From the NCBI GenBank assembly GCA_023957835.1, contig JAMLGP010000001.1:1047575-1111574 (forward strand): a DNA stretch of 64,000 nt, written 5' to 3'. A program made the position numbers and the translations under genes. The notes below the pieces were generated by a model. It was not told the origin of the DNA. It was given only the letters and a program-made list of their open reading frames with translations, and made no database searches. Source of the DNA: Homoserinimonas sp. (lineage in GTDB: Bacteria; Actinomycetota; Actinomycetes; Actinomycetales; Microbacteriaceae). Position 1 is the first letter of the stretch. Each line of letters starts with the position of its first letter. Below are positions 44,279 to 53,573 of this stretch, one piece after another.

Positions 44279-46300
44279 ATGACGAACCCGTTTCTTATTC
44301 CAAGCACTCTGCCCTACGAGTTGCCGCCATTCGCCGAAATCAAGGACGAACACTACCTGCCGGCATTCGAAGCGGGCTTTGCAGAGCAACTCGCAGAAGT
44401 GAACAACATCACGAGGCGCCGGGACATGCCCACTTTCGAGAACACCCTCGTACCGCTCGAGCAAAGCGGACAGACCCTCATGCGGGTAGCGAGGGTCTTC
44501 TACAACAAGTCGTCGAGCGATTCCAACGACTTCACCAACGAACTCGAAGAGAAAATCGCCCCGATGATGGCCGCCCACGAAGACGCGATCAGGCTCAATT
44601 CAGAGCTCTACTGGCGAATCAAGACCATCCACGACCAGCTCGATTCGCTCGAACTCAACGTCGAGCAGCGCTACCTCGTTGAGCGCTATTACACCGAGAT
44701 GACCCTCGCCGGTGCCGGACTCGACGAGGCTGAGAAGGAGAAGCTCAAGGACTACAACCAGAAGCTCTCCGTGCTCACCACGAAGTTCGAGAAGAACCTG
44801 CTTTCGGACACCAACGACCTGGCGGTCGTGATCGAGGATGTCTCAGAGCTCGATGGGCTTGGCGCGGGAGAGATCTCCGCAGCCGCGGAGGCTGCAAGGG
44901 AGCGCGGCATGGAGGGCAAGTACCTCGTGACCCTAGTTCTGCCGACCGGACATCCCTGGCTTGGCAGCCTCAGCCGCCGCGAAGTGCGCGAGCGGATCAT
45001 GACTGCTTCGAGGGCTCGCGGCAGTCGCGGCGGAGAATTCGACAATCGGGACCTCGTGCTTGAGATTGCGAAGCTTCGAGCGGAGCGCGCAAGGTTGCTC
45101 GGCTTCGACACCCACGCCGGCTACGTCACCGCAGATGAAACCGCGAAGACTCCCGAGGCGGTGGCGGACATGCTCGGCAGGCTCGCTCCCCCGGCCGCGC
45201 GCAATGCCCGCGCTGAGCAGAAGGATCTCGAAGAACTCGCCGGGCACCCGATCGAGTCCTGGGACTGGGACTACTACACCGAGAAGGTGCGCACCGCCAA
45301 GTACGATGTCGACACTGCGGCCATGCGACCGTATTTTGAAGCCGAGCGCGTGCTTCAGGACGGCGTGTTCTTCGCAGCGACTGCGCTGTACGGGATCACG
45401 TTCAAGGAGCGCAAGGACCTCGTCGGCTATCACCCGGACGTTCGCGTTTTCGAGGTGAGCAATGAGGATGGCAGCCCGGTCGGGCTGTTCCTCTACGACC
45501 TCTACACCCGCGACTCCAAGCGCGGCGGAGCCTGGATGAATGAACTGGTCGCACAGAGTGACCTGCTCGGACATCCGGTGGTCGTCGTCAACAACCACAA
45601 CGTGCCGAAGCCCGCCGCCGGCGAGCCGACGCTGCTCACCTACGACGAGGTGAACACGCTCTTCCACGAGTTCGGCCACGCCCTGCACGGCCTTTTCGCC
45701 AGGGTTACCTACCCCAAGTTCACCGGGACTAGCGTGTTCCGCGACTTCGTCGAGTTCCCGAGTCAGGTCAACGAAATGTGGATGCTCTGGCCGGAGGTGC
45801 TCGCCAACTACGCGGTGCACCACGAGACCGGTGAGCCGATGCCGCAGGAGCTCGTCGACAAGCTCGAAGCGTCAAGGGCCTTCAATGAGGGCTTCAAGAC
45901 GAGCGAATACCTCGCCGCCGCCCTGCTTGATCAGGCCTGGCACTCGATCACCGCCGACGACAAGGTGACGGATGTCGCACTCTTCGAGGCCGCGGCCCTC
46001 GCCAAGGTCGGGCTCGACAACCCCGCGGTTCCGACCCGCTATTCGAGCACCTACTTCGCCCACACCTTCTCCGGCGGCTACGACGCCGGCTACTACTCCT
46101 ACATCTGGAGCGAAGTGCTCGATGCAGACACCGTCGAATGGTTCAAGGAGAACGGCGGCCTCACCCGCGCCAACGGCGATCGCTTCCGCGAGCGCCTGCT
46201 CGGCGTCGGCGGCAAGAAGGACCCGCTTGAGGCCTACCGCGACTTCCGCGGCCGCGACGCCGTGATCGAGCCGCTACTCAAGCGGCGCGGGCTGGAGTAG
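44279..46300 (+). CDS. dcp: M3-family oligopeptidase (Dcp/OpdA type)
   Basis: 673 residues. The zinc motif is HEFGHALHG (His463, Glu464, His467). NPFLIPSTLPYELPPFAEIKDEHYLPAFEAG at the start and the long alpha-helical N-terminal half are typical of peptidyl-dipeptidase Dcp and oligopeptidase A. Cytoplasmic, degrades short peptides. No ribosome site: TAGGGT lies 6 nt before the ATG, so the message is probably leaderless. The operator array suggests control by the divergent regulator. Confidence 0.93.
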   Translation: MTNPFLIPSTLPYELPPFAEIKDEHYLPAFEAGFAEQLAEVNNITRRRDMPTFENTLVPLEQSGQTLMRVARVFYNKSSSDSNDFTNELEEKIAPMMAAHEDAIRLNSELYWRIKTIHDQLDSLELNVEQRYLVERYYTEMTLAGAGLDEAEKEKLKDYNQKLSVLTTKFEKNLLSDTNDLAVVIEDVSELDGLGAGEISAAAEAARERGMEGKYLVTLVLPTGHPWLGSLSRREVRERIMTASRARGSRGGEFDNRDLVLEIAKLRAERARLLGFDTHAGYVTADETAKTPEAVADMLGRLAPPAARNARAEQKDLEELAGHPIESWDWDYYTEKVRTAKYDVDTAAMRPYFEAERVLQDGVFFAATALYGITFKERKDLVGYHPDVRVFEVSNEDGSPVGLFLYDLYTRDSKRGGAWMNELVAQSDLLGHPVVVVNNHNVPKPAAGEPTLLTYDEVNTLFHEFGHALHGLFARVTYPKFTGTSVFRDFVEFPSQVNEMWMLWPEVLANYAVHHETGEPMPQELVDKLEASRAFNEGFKTSEYLAAALLDQAWHSITADDKVTDVALFEAAALAKVGLDNPAVPTRYSSTYFAHTFSGGYDAGYYSYIWSEVLDADTVEWFKENGGLTRANGDRFRERLLGVGGKKDPLEAYRDFRGRDAVIEPLLKRRGLE

Positions 46301-46311
46301 CGCGACTACTC
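46295..46311. terminator. Short shared hairpin between dcp and vapC
   Basis: GAGTAG and CTACTC pair around a 5-nt loop. The TAG stops of both convergent genes lie in the arms. A 6-bp stem is weak for a terminator. Confidence 0.35.
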
Positions 46312-46713
46312 GGCGCCAAGTCGCTCGACGGCACAATAACGCTCGGCTGCGCTCGCAAGTCGCAGGTCGGAGGTAAGCAGGGGTGCACGCAACGCCTCCG
46401 CCAGGGCGACGTAACTTGCGTCATAGGAAGAAAAGTTCTCACGCAACCTCCAAACTCGTGCGAGCAATCCAGAGTGCGGGTACCTGCGGATCGCCATTCT
46501 GGAAATCAACTGCAAGTACTGCTCGGCGCGGCTTGCTTCGGCAATGCCCAGACTCACATGGCGCCGCAGCGAGTTTGCAACCTCCAGATCCAGAAGGTGC
46601 GGAGCGTGCAGCGTTCTGCCCGTCATGACTTCCCGCGCCTGGGAGGCAACCGCGCCGACGCGAGCAAGGGAGTTCAATATGGCGGAGGCGTCGATAACTA
46701 GATCCCTGGCCAT
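46306..46713 (-). CDS. vapC: VapC-type PIN-domain toxin
   Basis: 135 residues. Acidic PIN residues are visible: VIDASAILN (first Asp), LEVANSL (Glu), and YDASYVALAEAL with SDLRLASAA (the two further Asp positions). These bind the metal of a single-strand ribonuclease. It overlaps the antitoxin gene by 16 bp, the usual order with antitoxin first. Targets in the family are tRNA or rRNA, unknown here. Confidence 0.9.
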   Translation of the reverse strand: MARDLVIDASAILNSLARVGAVASQAREVMTGRTLHAPHLLDLEVANSLRRHVSLGIAEASRAEQYLQLISRMAIRRYPHSGLLARVWRLRENFSSYDASYVALAEALRAPLLTSDLRLASAAERYCAVERLGAE

Positions 46714-46949
46714 TGAGCTACTTCCGCGTCGCGTTCCGCTCGTGCCTCATGGATCGAGCTCAGAATCTGCTCGCCGGTGGCCCAACCGCCGAGTCTCTCA
46801 GCTTCGGCAAAGACTTCTTCATTCGTCAACTGGTCGGTCATCTCCCGAAGTTGTTGACCAAGGTAGTCTGACAACGACATTCCCGCCGCCTTTGCCCGAG
46901 CCTTGAGCTTTTCGTGAATTTCAACCGGTACGTTTCTAACTTGAATCAT
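46698..46949 (-). CDS. vapB: Ribbon-helix-helix antitoxin (FitA/VapB type)
   Basis: 83 residues. MIQVRNVPVEIHEKLKARAKAAGMSLSDYLGQQL is a ribbon-helix-helix DNA-binding domain of the FitA/VapB type. The C-terminal half should wrap the toxin. ATG 46949 is the chosen start (GGAGG about 10 nt upstream). The repeats at 46972-47009 are likely the autorepression site. Confidence 0.88.
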   Translation of the reverse strand: MIQVRNVPVEIHEKLKARAKAAGMSLSDYLGQQLREMTDQLTNEEVFAEAERLGGWATGEQILSSIHEARAERDAEVAQWPGI

Positions 46950-46971
46950 TACTCCCACGCCTCCAGACTAC

Positions 46972-47009
46972 ATGTTTTGCACATGTAATCACATGCTCTG
47001 CACATTAAT
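46972..47009. promoter_or_regulatory. Direct repeats upstream of vapBC
   Basis: ATGTTTTGCACATGTAAT (46972-46989) and ATGCTCTGCACATTAAT (46993-47009) are near-identical copies. ACATG/CATGT inverted half-sites lie within. The position suits the TA operator. Confidence 0.55.
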
Positions 47010-47082
47010 CTCCACTTCTAAGAAACAGTGGAAAACTCTCTCGAGGGTGTTAGTGGAGTAGCGGGCGACTCTTGGCAGTCGG

Positions 47083-48090
47083 TCAGCGGAACAGGGCGCT
47101 GTAGGCGCTTAGCGAGAGCTGGCCGCCGAGGTGGGCGAAGAGCACATTGCTGGTTGCCGGGATTTCCCTTTCGCGAACGAGATCGATCAGGCCCGCCATC
47201 GACTTGCCCTCGTAGACCGTGTCGGTGATCATGCCTTCAAGCGAGCCGACGAGGTGGATGGCATCCAGGGTCGAGGCGACCGGGATTCCGTAGTAGTCCC
47301 CCGCCCATCCTTCAAGCACTGTAATCTCGTCGTCGCGCAGGTCTCGGCCGAGGCCGATGAGTTCTGCGGTATTACGAGCAATTCGCGCTACCTGATCGCG
47401 AGTCTTTTCAATCGTGGCCGAGGCGTCAATTCCTATTACCCTGCGCGGCTTGTCCTGACCCGCGAATCCGGCGATCATTCCGGCGTGGGTCGAACCAGTC
47501 ACGGTGCAAACGATGATCGTGTCGAAGAAGACGCCGAGCTCCCTCTCCTGCTCCTGAACTTCGTAAGCCCAGTTCGCAAAGCCGAGCCCGCCGAGTTTGT
47601 GTTCCGAGGCGCCCGCCGGGATTGGGTAGGGCTTTCCGCCTGCCGCTTCTACGTCTGCAATCGCCTTTTTCCAGGAGTCGCGAATCCCAATGTCGAAGCC
47701 AGCGGAGTCGAGTCGAACATCCGCACCCATGATGCGAGACAACTGGATGTTTCCCACCCGGTCGTTCAGGGCATCTGGCCAGTCGACCCAGTTCTCCTGA
47801 ACCAGCACGGCTTTCATTCCGAGCTTGGCTGCTACCGCGGCGACCTGGCGGGTGTGATTGGACTGGTAGCCGCCGATCGAGACGAGAGTGTCGGCTCCCT
47901 GAGCCAGGGCATCCGGAATGAGGTACTCGAGCTTGCGGGTTTTGTTGCCGCCGAAGGCAAGGCCGCTGTTGACGTCCTCGCGCTTGGCCCAGATTTGCGC
48001 TCCGCCGAGGTGTTTGGTGAGCCGAGGCAAGTGCTCGATCGGGCTTGGTCCGTAGGTGAGTTTGTAGCGTTCGAAGTCTGAAATTGGCAT
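47083..48090 (-). CDS. acdS: 1-aminocyclopropane-1-carboxylate (ACC) deaminase
   Basis: 335 residues, a PLP enzyme that opens ACC, the ethylene precursor, to 2-oxobutyrate and ammonia. The residues separating true ACC deaminase from D-cysteine desulfhydrase are kept, one position below Pseudomonas numbering: Lys50 ([11 protein letters not shown]), Tyr293-Glu294 (VYEGKS) and Leu321 (AHLGG). [18 protein letters not shown] is also standard. The divergent GntR gene 42 bp away is the expected regulator in Actinomycetota. Presence suggests contact with plants, algae or their exudates as a nitrogen or carbon source. Confidence 0.92.
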   Translation of the reverse strand: MPISDFERYKLTYGPSPIEHLPRLTKHLGGAQIWAKREDVNSGLAFGGNKTRKLEYLIPDALAQGADTLVSIGGYQSNHTRQVAAVAAKLGMKAVLVQENWVDWPDALNDRVGNIQLSRIMGADVRLDSAGFDIGIRDSWKKAIADVEAAGGKPYPIPAGASEHKLGGLGFANWAYEVQEQERELGVFFDTIIVCTVTGSTHAGMIAGFAGQDKPRRVIGIDASATIEKTRDQVARIARNTAELIGLGRDLRDDEITVLEGWAGDYYGIPVASTLDAIHLVGSLEGMITDTVYEGKSMAGLIDLVREREIPATSNVLFAHLGGQLSLSAYSALFR

Positions 48091-48117
48091 GTCGCCCGAC
48101 CTTTCCTGAATCAGTGA

Positions 48118-48130
48118 TATACAATATGTA
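48118..48130. promoter_or_regulatory. Extended -10 and palindrome between acdS and its regulator
   Basis: TGATATACA (TG-N-TATACA, hexamer 48118-48123) could start a near-leaderless message at the GntR ATG 48133. TACA-ATA-TGTA (48120-48130) overlaps it and is a candidate GntR site. Confidence 0.45.
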
Positions 48131-48132
48131 AC

Positions 48133-48780
48133 ATGCCAGTTCCGAAAGCACAAGCCCCAACCCGCCGCTCGAGGCTGCGTGATGACGTCTACTCCCGACT
48201 GCGTTCGGCCATAGTTGACGGCACCCTCTCCCCCGGCGAGAAGCTCAAAGACACCGAGCTCGAGGACTGGCTTGGCGTGAGCCGCACTCCGATCCGCGAG
48301 GCAATCCAGCGGCTCGAGCGGGATGGGCTGGTTGAGACTCGGCCGAATAAATCGACCCTGGTTTCTCCTTTTGACCCTGCCGCTACCGAGAACGCGCGCA
48401 ATGTAGTTTCTTCCCTGCACGAGCTGGCGACCCGGCTCGCATTGCCCAGGCTCGTACCCTCGGACTTCAAGTCCCTTGAGGATGCCCACTCGGCTTTCGA
48501 GGCCGCGCTCGACCGCGACGATGCCGAGGCCGCCCTGCGGGCCGACGATCGTTTCCACGCGGTGTTCGTCCGGGCAAGCGGCAACGACCTGATCGCCGAC
48601 CTGCTCGATCAGGTGACCCCGACCCTCCGCCGGGTTGAACGGCTTCGATTCAGTTCGACCGCTGCCCGCGAATCAGTGAAGCACCACGCCCGCATTCTGC
48701 AGGCTGCGCGAAAAGGCGACACCCGGGCCGCGATCGAGGCCACTCGGGAGAACTGGCAGTCCCTCGCTGCCGAGGGTTAG
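48133..48780 (+). CDS. GntR/FCD-family regulator of ACC deaminase
   Basis: 215 residues. The winged-helix domain reads [39 protein letters not shown], and the C-terminal FCD-like helical domain carries metal-type histidines ([20 protein letters not shown]). Regulators of this class are the usual acdS controllers in Actinomycetota. Its stop overlaps that of the GH31 gene by 4 bp (TTAG). Confidence 0.85.
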   Translation: MPVPKAQAPTRRSRLRDDVYSRLRSAIVDGTLSPGEKLKDTELEDWLGVSRTPIREAIQRLERDGLVETRPNKSTLVSPFDPAATENARNVVSSLHELATRLALPRLVPSDFKSLEDAHSAFEAALDRDDAEAALRADDRFHAVFVRASGNDLIADLLDQVTPTLRRVERLRFSSTAARESVKHHARILQAARKGDTRAAIEATRENWQSLAAEG

Positions 48781-51038
48781 CCGACGAAGACCTCGGCTAG
48801 GTCGTCCCAGGCCTCAGCACGGACATAGACCGGAATCTCGTCGATCGGCACTGCCCTGGAAACTGTCTGGCCGCCGGTGTGCGACTGCCCGGTGAAGGCA
48901 TCCACCCACTGCCCCTCTGGCAGGTAGGTCGACCAGTGCTCTGCCCCCGCCTCGGTTACCGGCGAGACCAGGATCTGGTCGCCGAGCATCCACTCAAGCG
49001 GATGATTCCAAACGTTCTCGTCCTTCGGCTGGTCGAAATAGAGCGGCCGCATTAGCGGCGCGCCGGTTTGGATCGTGCGCTTCGCCTGCTGGGCGAGGTA
49101 GGGGATCAGCCGCTGGCGCAGCCTGGCGAACTTTCTGAAGACCGGGATCACCCTCGAATCGCCATTTCTTTCCGCAATGTTCCAGGGGGTGCGATCGTTG
49201 GAGGGAAGTTGGTGATGGTTGAACTCGGCGTGGTACTGCATTATCGGAACAAATGCAGCAGTTGCAGCGGACCTAAGGTAGAGCTCTCCGTCAGGCACCG
49301 GGCCGGAGAACCCGCCGATGTCCCAGCCCCAATAGACGATTCCGCAGGAGGCTGCCGAAAGCCCGGCAAAAAGCGACCAGCGAAAAGCCTCCCAGGTTGA
49401 ATTCTCATCCCCCGCCCAGAACGTGCCGTGCGCCTGCGAGCCGGTGAAGCCGGCGCGGCTAAAAGTTACAGGAGCCTTTCCCGCCGATTCGAGTAGGTCT
49501 CCGTAGGCGCGAGCGTAGTGAACCGGAAACAGATTATTTCCTTCATCACCGCGAGTGCCGTCGAGGTACCTGAGCTCGCGCCCCCAGGCGTGCTCCCCGC
49601 CGTCGGTCTTGAATCCGTCGATCCCGATCTCCTCGACGAGATACCTGCGCTTTTCTGTCCACCAGCGAGCAGCCCGCTCATCGCCGAGGTCCGGCATGAG
49701 TCCAAGCGGAAACCACCAGCCCCGGTTTCGATACGGCCGAAGCGAGCCATCAGGCGCCTCTTCCTCAACGAGGTAGCCTCCGCGGATCGCGGCCTCGGCA
49801 TCGGCCTTGACCTGTCCGGTTGGGTGCGGCCGCATCTTGATAAGCGGGATCTGCCAGAGGATCAAGCGGATGTCCCGGCCGTGTAGCTCGTCCACCATCC
49901 CTTTGGGATCGGGCCAGGCTCCCTCAGCGGGGAACGTGAAGTCCGCAAGCCTGAGCGGGCCGCCATCTTCTGCGATCTTGAATTGCGCATCCCTCCACAC
50001 CGTGAAGGTGCTCTCGTCGCTCCAGGCCTCAATCACGACGATTCCGACGGGAATATCGTGCTCGCGGTGGAGTTCGAACTGGCGCATGACTTCGGCCTGG
50101 GTGTTCCATTCGTTCGCGCTTGCCCAGAGCCCGAAGACCCATGCTGGAAGTTCCTTCGGTTCGCCGACTTCACTCAGGAATTTCGCAAGCACCTCGGCAG
50201 GAGCGCCTTCATAGAACGCGACTTCAAGCAAAGCCGCAGCACCCGCCACGGCACCAACCATCCCGGCAATCGGAGCATCAACCTCGGCCTCCACCCAGAT
50301 GCGATCCTTCGAACTTTCGCCAATGTCGAACCACACCCGACGGGAAGTTCGAATGTGGAAACCCCAGCCGCCACCGCCCACGACGTGCGCAAAGGGCATG
50401 GGCAGATAGGTCTTTCGCTCCGCGCCCTGGCTCTTGTATTGCTCGAATACCACAGAGTCGAGGCTCGAACCGCGATGATCCAGCGCATCGAATCGCTCGC
50501 CGAATCCGGTCACCCTCTCGGCCTCGCCGAGTTGAAGAGCGAACCGGACCCGCAGGTACCTTTCACCGTTTTCCAGCACAGTGGTCGTTCCAGGTATTAG
50601 CCGCGACTGTCCGACTGCCGCGACGAACCCCTCGCCTTCAGTCCAGTCGGCGACCGTGAACTCGAACCAACGTGTCGATTGCCCTCGCGCGGCTGGATCG
50701 CTGCCTCTGCCGGTGAATCGGTAGCGAATCTTCTCGCGAGCTTTCAGGCCGTCGACCGAGACCGCCCACCCTCCGCTCGCTCTCGCAAGTCGCGCCTGGG
50801 CGGAAGCAAGGTGTCCGCCATCCGTCGTCTGTCCGCGAGAAGTGGACGCAGTTCGCTCAAGCGCTACCCGTTCGCGCCTTCCGCTGCGGTCGAGTTCGCA
50901 ATCGACCGATGTGATCTCGGCGGAAGTGCGCACTCCAAGCCGAAGCACCGATCCGGCCACCGGATCCACCGGAAAGCGCTGCTCGGTATCAACCGAATAG
51001 GGGTGCCCGGAGCCGAACGGACGGTGCCGAATCGTCAT
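48777..51038 (-). CDS. Glycoside hydrolase family 31 alpha-glycosidase
   Basis: 753 residues. The TIM barrel has GIDGFKTDGGEH with the nucleophile Asp479, and FWAGDENSTWEAFRW with the acid/base Asp544. Preceding beta domains and the C-terminal region fit GH31. Members act on alpha-glucosides, alpha-xylosides or isomaltose-like bonds. The exact bond is not shown. No signal peptide, so it works on imported sugar. The ATG overlaps the stop of the GH15-like gene by 4 bp. Last gene of the ROK/ABC/glycosidase operon. Confidence 0.92.
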   Translation of the reverse strand: MTIRHRPFGSGHPYSVDTEQRFPVDPVAGSVLRLGVRTSAEITSVDCELDRSGRRERVALERTASTSRGQTTDGGHLASAQARLARASGGWAVSVDGLKAREKIRYRFTGRGSDPAARGQSTRWFEFTVADWTEGEGFVAAVGQSRLIPGTTTVLENGERYLRVRFALQLGEAERVTGFGERFDALDHRGSSLDSVVFEQYKSQGAERKTYLPMPFAHVVGGGGWGFHIRTSRRVWFDIGESSKDRIWVEAEVDAPIAGMVGAVAGAAALLEVAFYEGAPAEVLAKFLSEVGEPKELPAWVFGLWASANEWNTQAEVMRQFELHREHDIPVGIVVIEAWSDESTFTVWRDAQFKIAEDGGPLRLADFTFPAEGAWPDPKGMVDELHGRDIRLILWQIPLIKMRPHPTGQVKADAEAAIRGGYLVEEEAPDGSLRPYRNRGWWFPLGLMPDLGDERAARWWTEKRRYLVEEIGIDGFKTDGGEHAWGRELRYLDGTRGDEGNNLFPVHYARAYGDLLESAGKAPVTFSRAGFTGSQAHGTFWAGDENSTWEAFRWSLFAGLSAASCGIVYWGWDIGGFSGPVPDGELYLRSAATAAFVPIMQYHAEFNHHQLPSNDRTPWNIAERNGDSRVIPVFRKFARLRQRLIPYLAQQAKRTIQTGAPLMRPLYFDQPKDENVWNHPLEWMLGDQILVSPVTEAGAEHWSTYLPEGQWVDAFTGQSHTGGQTVSRAVPIDEIPVYVRAEAWDDLAEVFVG

Positions 51039-52174
51039 TGCTTCCCTTCGATGATCCCTAGTTCTACAGCCAGCCGAACATACATGGCGTGAGACCACAA
51101 CAGCGGGTTTGCAGCCGTACCCCAACGCTCGACCCATTCCTGCTTTCTCGAGGGGTCGAGGAGATGTGAAGGAACCTGTTCCGGCATGGTTCCGTTCGAG
51201 TCTGCAGTTCCGGTAGCCCAATTGAGTTGGTCCAGTGCCTTGTTCGTTTCATGCGCATCTGCAAAGGCAAGTCCGAGAAAACAACTAAGCAGCGGCCACT
51301 GACCACCACCGAAATAGGTGTCAGCCAGATAGCGGTGTACTCCGCCTTCTACGTTCAATTGCGAGTTGACCTCGCTGATGGTTGAATGGCCGATTTCGCT
51401 GCTTGGGCTCACCACCCCCATAGGGCTCATTATCGAAATGAGGCTCGCATCCACTTGGTCCGAGCCGAGCCATTTTGCCAAGTGGCCGTTTACGATTCCT
51501 TCGCTCAGAATCCTCGAAGTGGCCCGTTGCGAGGTACTCGAAGCCAATTCAGACAATTCCACAGAGAGGATGCCGGAATCAGCCGCCGCTGACATCCCAG
51601 CCGCAATACAACCGAGGGTCGAGACATGCACTTGATCGGGATTTTCTTCCCACCAGTCGAAGCAGGGTCTGTCCCAGGAGCTTGCAAGATATTGAACCGT
51701 AAGTTCGATTCCCGATCTCCAGCGCTCGAGACTGAGACCGTGCCTTTTGGAATGCTCGGCTACCGCCCAGAGCCAGGTGCCGTAGCCGTCGAGTTGAAAG
51801 TCCCACCAGTCGTCGTCACCATCGGCCCCGGAGAGAGTGAATCGAGTTGGAAGCATCTGCTTGTCAGGTACTGGATCCCCCGCTTCGGCGCGGTCCACGA
51901 TTTGCCGCACCGAATCTGAGCGCTCTTTCAGAATTGCAGAGCACCAGTCGAAGAAGCGGCTGGCCGAATCGACTTCGCCGGCGGAGGACATCCCATCGGC
52001 AATGAACGAGCCGTCGCGAAACCAGCAATAGCCACGATAAGCGGAAAATGTGGGGCTCGCCGGGTATGCGCCCGATTCGTCCTGCAGTGCGCTAATGAGT
52101 CTGACGCTCGATCGTGCTAGTCGAGCGAAATCAGACTTTCTGGCTTCTGCAGTCTGATCCGATGTTCCGGACAT
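51035..52174 (-). CDS. Six-hairpin glycosidase, GH15-like
   Basis: 379 residues. GAYPASPTFSAYRGYCWFRDGSFIADGM and DDDWWDFQLDGYGTWLWAVAEH resemble the GH15 (alpha/alpha)6 catalytic domain without the N-terminal beta-sandwich of longer members. Acidic residues in FDWWEENPDQVHVST and MPEQVPS are the best candidates for catalysis. Cytoplasmic. It is coupled to the GH31 gene, so the two probably cleave the same imported oligosaccharide in turn, giving glucose. Confidence 0.85.
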   Translation of the reverse strand: MSGTSDQTAEARKSDFARLARSSVRLISALQDESGAYPASPTFSAYRGYCWFRDGSFIADGMSSAGEVDSASRFFDWCSAILKERSDSVRQIVDRAEAGDPVPDKQMLPTRFTLSGADGDDDWWDFQLDGYGTWLWAVAEHSKRHGLSLERWRSGIELTVQYLASSWDRPCFDWWEENPDQVHVSTLGCIAAGMSAAADSGILSVELSELASSTSQRATSRILSEGIVNGHLAKWLGSDQVDASLISIMSPMGVVSPSSEIGHSTISEVNSQLNVEGGVHRYLADTYFGGGQWPLLSCFLGLAFADAHETNKALDQLNWATGTADSNGTMPEQVPSHLLDPSRKQEWVERWGTAANPLLWSHAMYVRLAVELGIIEGKQ

Positions 52175-52223
52175 TTCTTGAATTGCTCCTATTTTCTGCC
52201 GTCAAAGGCGCATGGCTGATGGT

Positions 52224-52254
52224 GGGTCCCGAGGCCGAGCTGACCTCGGGACCC
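52224..52254 (-). terminator. Intra-operon hairpin between the binding protein and GH15 genes
   Basis: A perfect 11-bp stem (arms 52224-52234 and 52244-52254) with a 9-nt loop. It probably lowers read-through to the glycosidases or protects the binding-protein mRNA. Confidence 0.75.
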
Positions 52255-52286
52255 ATTGCCCCACTTGTCAGGGCTGTTGAATTCTG

Positions 52287-53534
52287 CTACTGACCGGCCA
52301 GAACCGCGTTTATCCGCTTCTCGGCTGAGGCCAGCGCCTCCTCGACGGTCTTTCGCCCGGCCTGGGCCTCGACCAGTTCTTCGGTCATGATGTCCTGCAT
52401 CTCGCTCTGGCCGTTTGCAACAACCGGAGGCAATGCGATTCCATCAAGAGCGTCGAAGACCGCCTGGCGGTTAGCCGGCGCACCCTTGTCGAGGTAGGTA
52501 GCAAGCTTGGCATCGTCAGAGATCGGCGGCAGCTCCCAACCGGAGTCGAGGCGCACCTGCACCATGGTGTCAGACGAAGTCATGAACTCTGCCCACTTGG
52601 TGGCAGCTTCAATGTGCTTCGAGTTGGCCGAAACTCCAATTGCGTTGGAGAACACGGCGCTTGCCTTGGTTCCGTTGCTCGGCTCAACCGCGATGTCCCA
52701 ATTTGCCGGAGAATCGGTGAAGGCGCCGAATACCCAGATTCCGGTGTGCAGCATTGCGAGCTTGCCGTCCTTGAACAAGTTGGTGTCAAAGTCCGGGGTA
52801 CCCTGGCCCTGTTCGATTGTCGGCATTGTTGTGCCGCTCTTTTCGACGAGCCACTTGGCCGCTTCGATTCCGGCGGGGGTGTTGAATGCCACGGTCTTGC
52901 CGTCATCATTCAGGAACTTCCCGCCGTTCTGTGCGAGCACCTTGTAGTACTCATAGAAGCTCACCGGCTGGTGGTCTCCCCAGATTCCGGCTGCCTGATC
53001 GGTGATCTTGAGGGCAGCAGCTTTCTCGTCAGCCCAGGTCCAGTCGTTCGTCGGGTAGGACACTCCCGCAGCATCGAACAGATCCTTGTTGTAATAGAGA
53101 ACTACGTCGGAGAACGAGCTCGGCAGGGCGTAAGAAGTGCCGTCGGTCGAATAGGCCTCAAGCAGGCTCTGCCGGTAGGCGCTCGGGTTGGAAACCTTCA
53201 GCGGTGCAAGCACTCCGTTCGCCTGGTAGGAGGCGTAGTTCGCGTACTCGATGTCGAACACGTCCGAAACAGTTCCCGCGGCGAGATCGGTCTGCAGGGC
53301 AGTGCCGTAGTCGCTATAAGGAAGCGTCGTAACATCCACCGTGATGTTGGGGTTCGCCTTCTCGAAAGCGTCTACGATCTTGGCGAGGTTGGCTTCATTC
53401 CCGTCGTTCGAAATGAAGTTCGTATAGGTGATGGTGACCGGAGCATCCGGTTCAGCCGGCGTGGCCGAGCAGCCGGTCATAACGAGCGCAGCTACGCCCG
53501 TCAAACCAACGACGGCCATGATCTTGCGATTCAT
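52287..53534 (-). CDS. ABC sugar-binding lipoprotein
   Basis: 415 residues. Signal peptide with lipobox MTGC (Cys22), then a family-1 solute-binding protein: VTITYTNFISNDGNEANLAKIVDAFEKANPNITVDVTTLPYSDY and LYYNKDLFDAAG. It delivers an oligosaccharide to the two permeases encoded just upstream. Binding substrate is presumably an alpha-glucoside, given the linked hydrolases. Confidence 0.93.
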   Translation of the reverse strand: MNRKIMAVVGLTGVAALVMTGCSATPAEPDAPVTITYTNFISNDGNEANLAKIVDAFEKANPNITVDVTTLPYSDYGTALQTDLAAGTVSDVFDIEYANYASYQANGVLAPLKVSNPSAYRQSLLEAYSTDGTSYALPSSFSDVVLYYNKDLFDAAGVSYPTNDWTWADEKAAALKITDQAAGIWGDHQPVSFYEYYKVLAQNGGKFLNDDGKTVAFNTPAGIEAAKWLVEKSGTTMPTIEQGQGTPDFDTNLFKDGKLAMLHTGIWVFGAFTDSPANWDIAVEPSNGTKASAVFSNAIGVSANSKHIEAATKWAEFMTSSDTMVQVRLDSGWELPPISDDAKLATYLDKGAPANRQAVFDALDGIALPPVVANGQSEMQDIMTEELVEAQAGRKTVEEALASAEKRINAVLAGQ

Positions 53535-53573
53535 GTGAGTGTTTTCTCCTTATTCATTGGTGCCACCCGGGGA

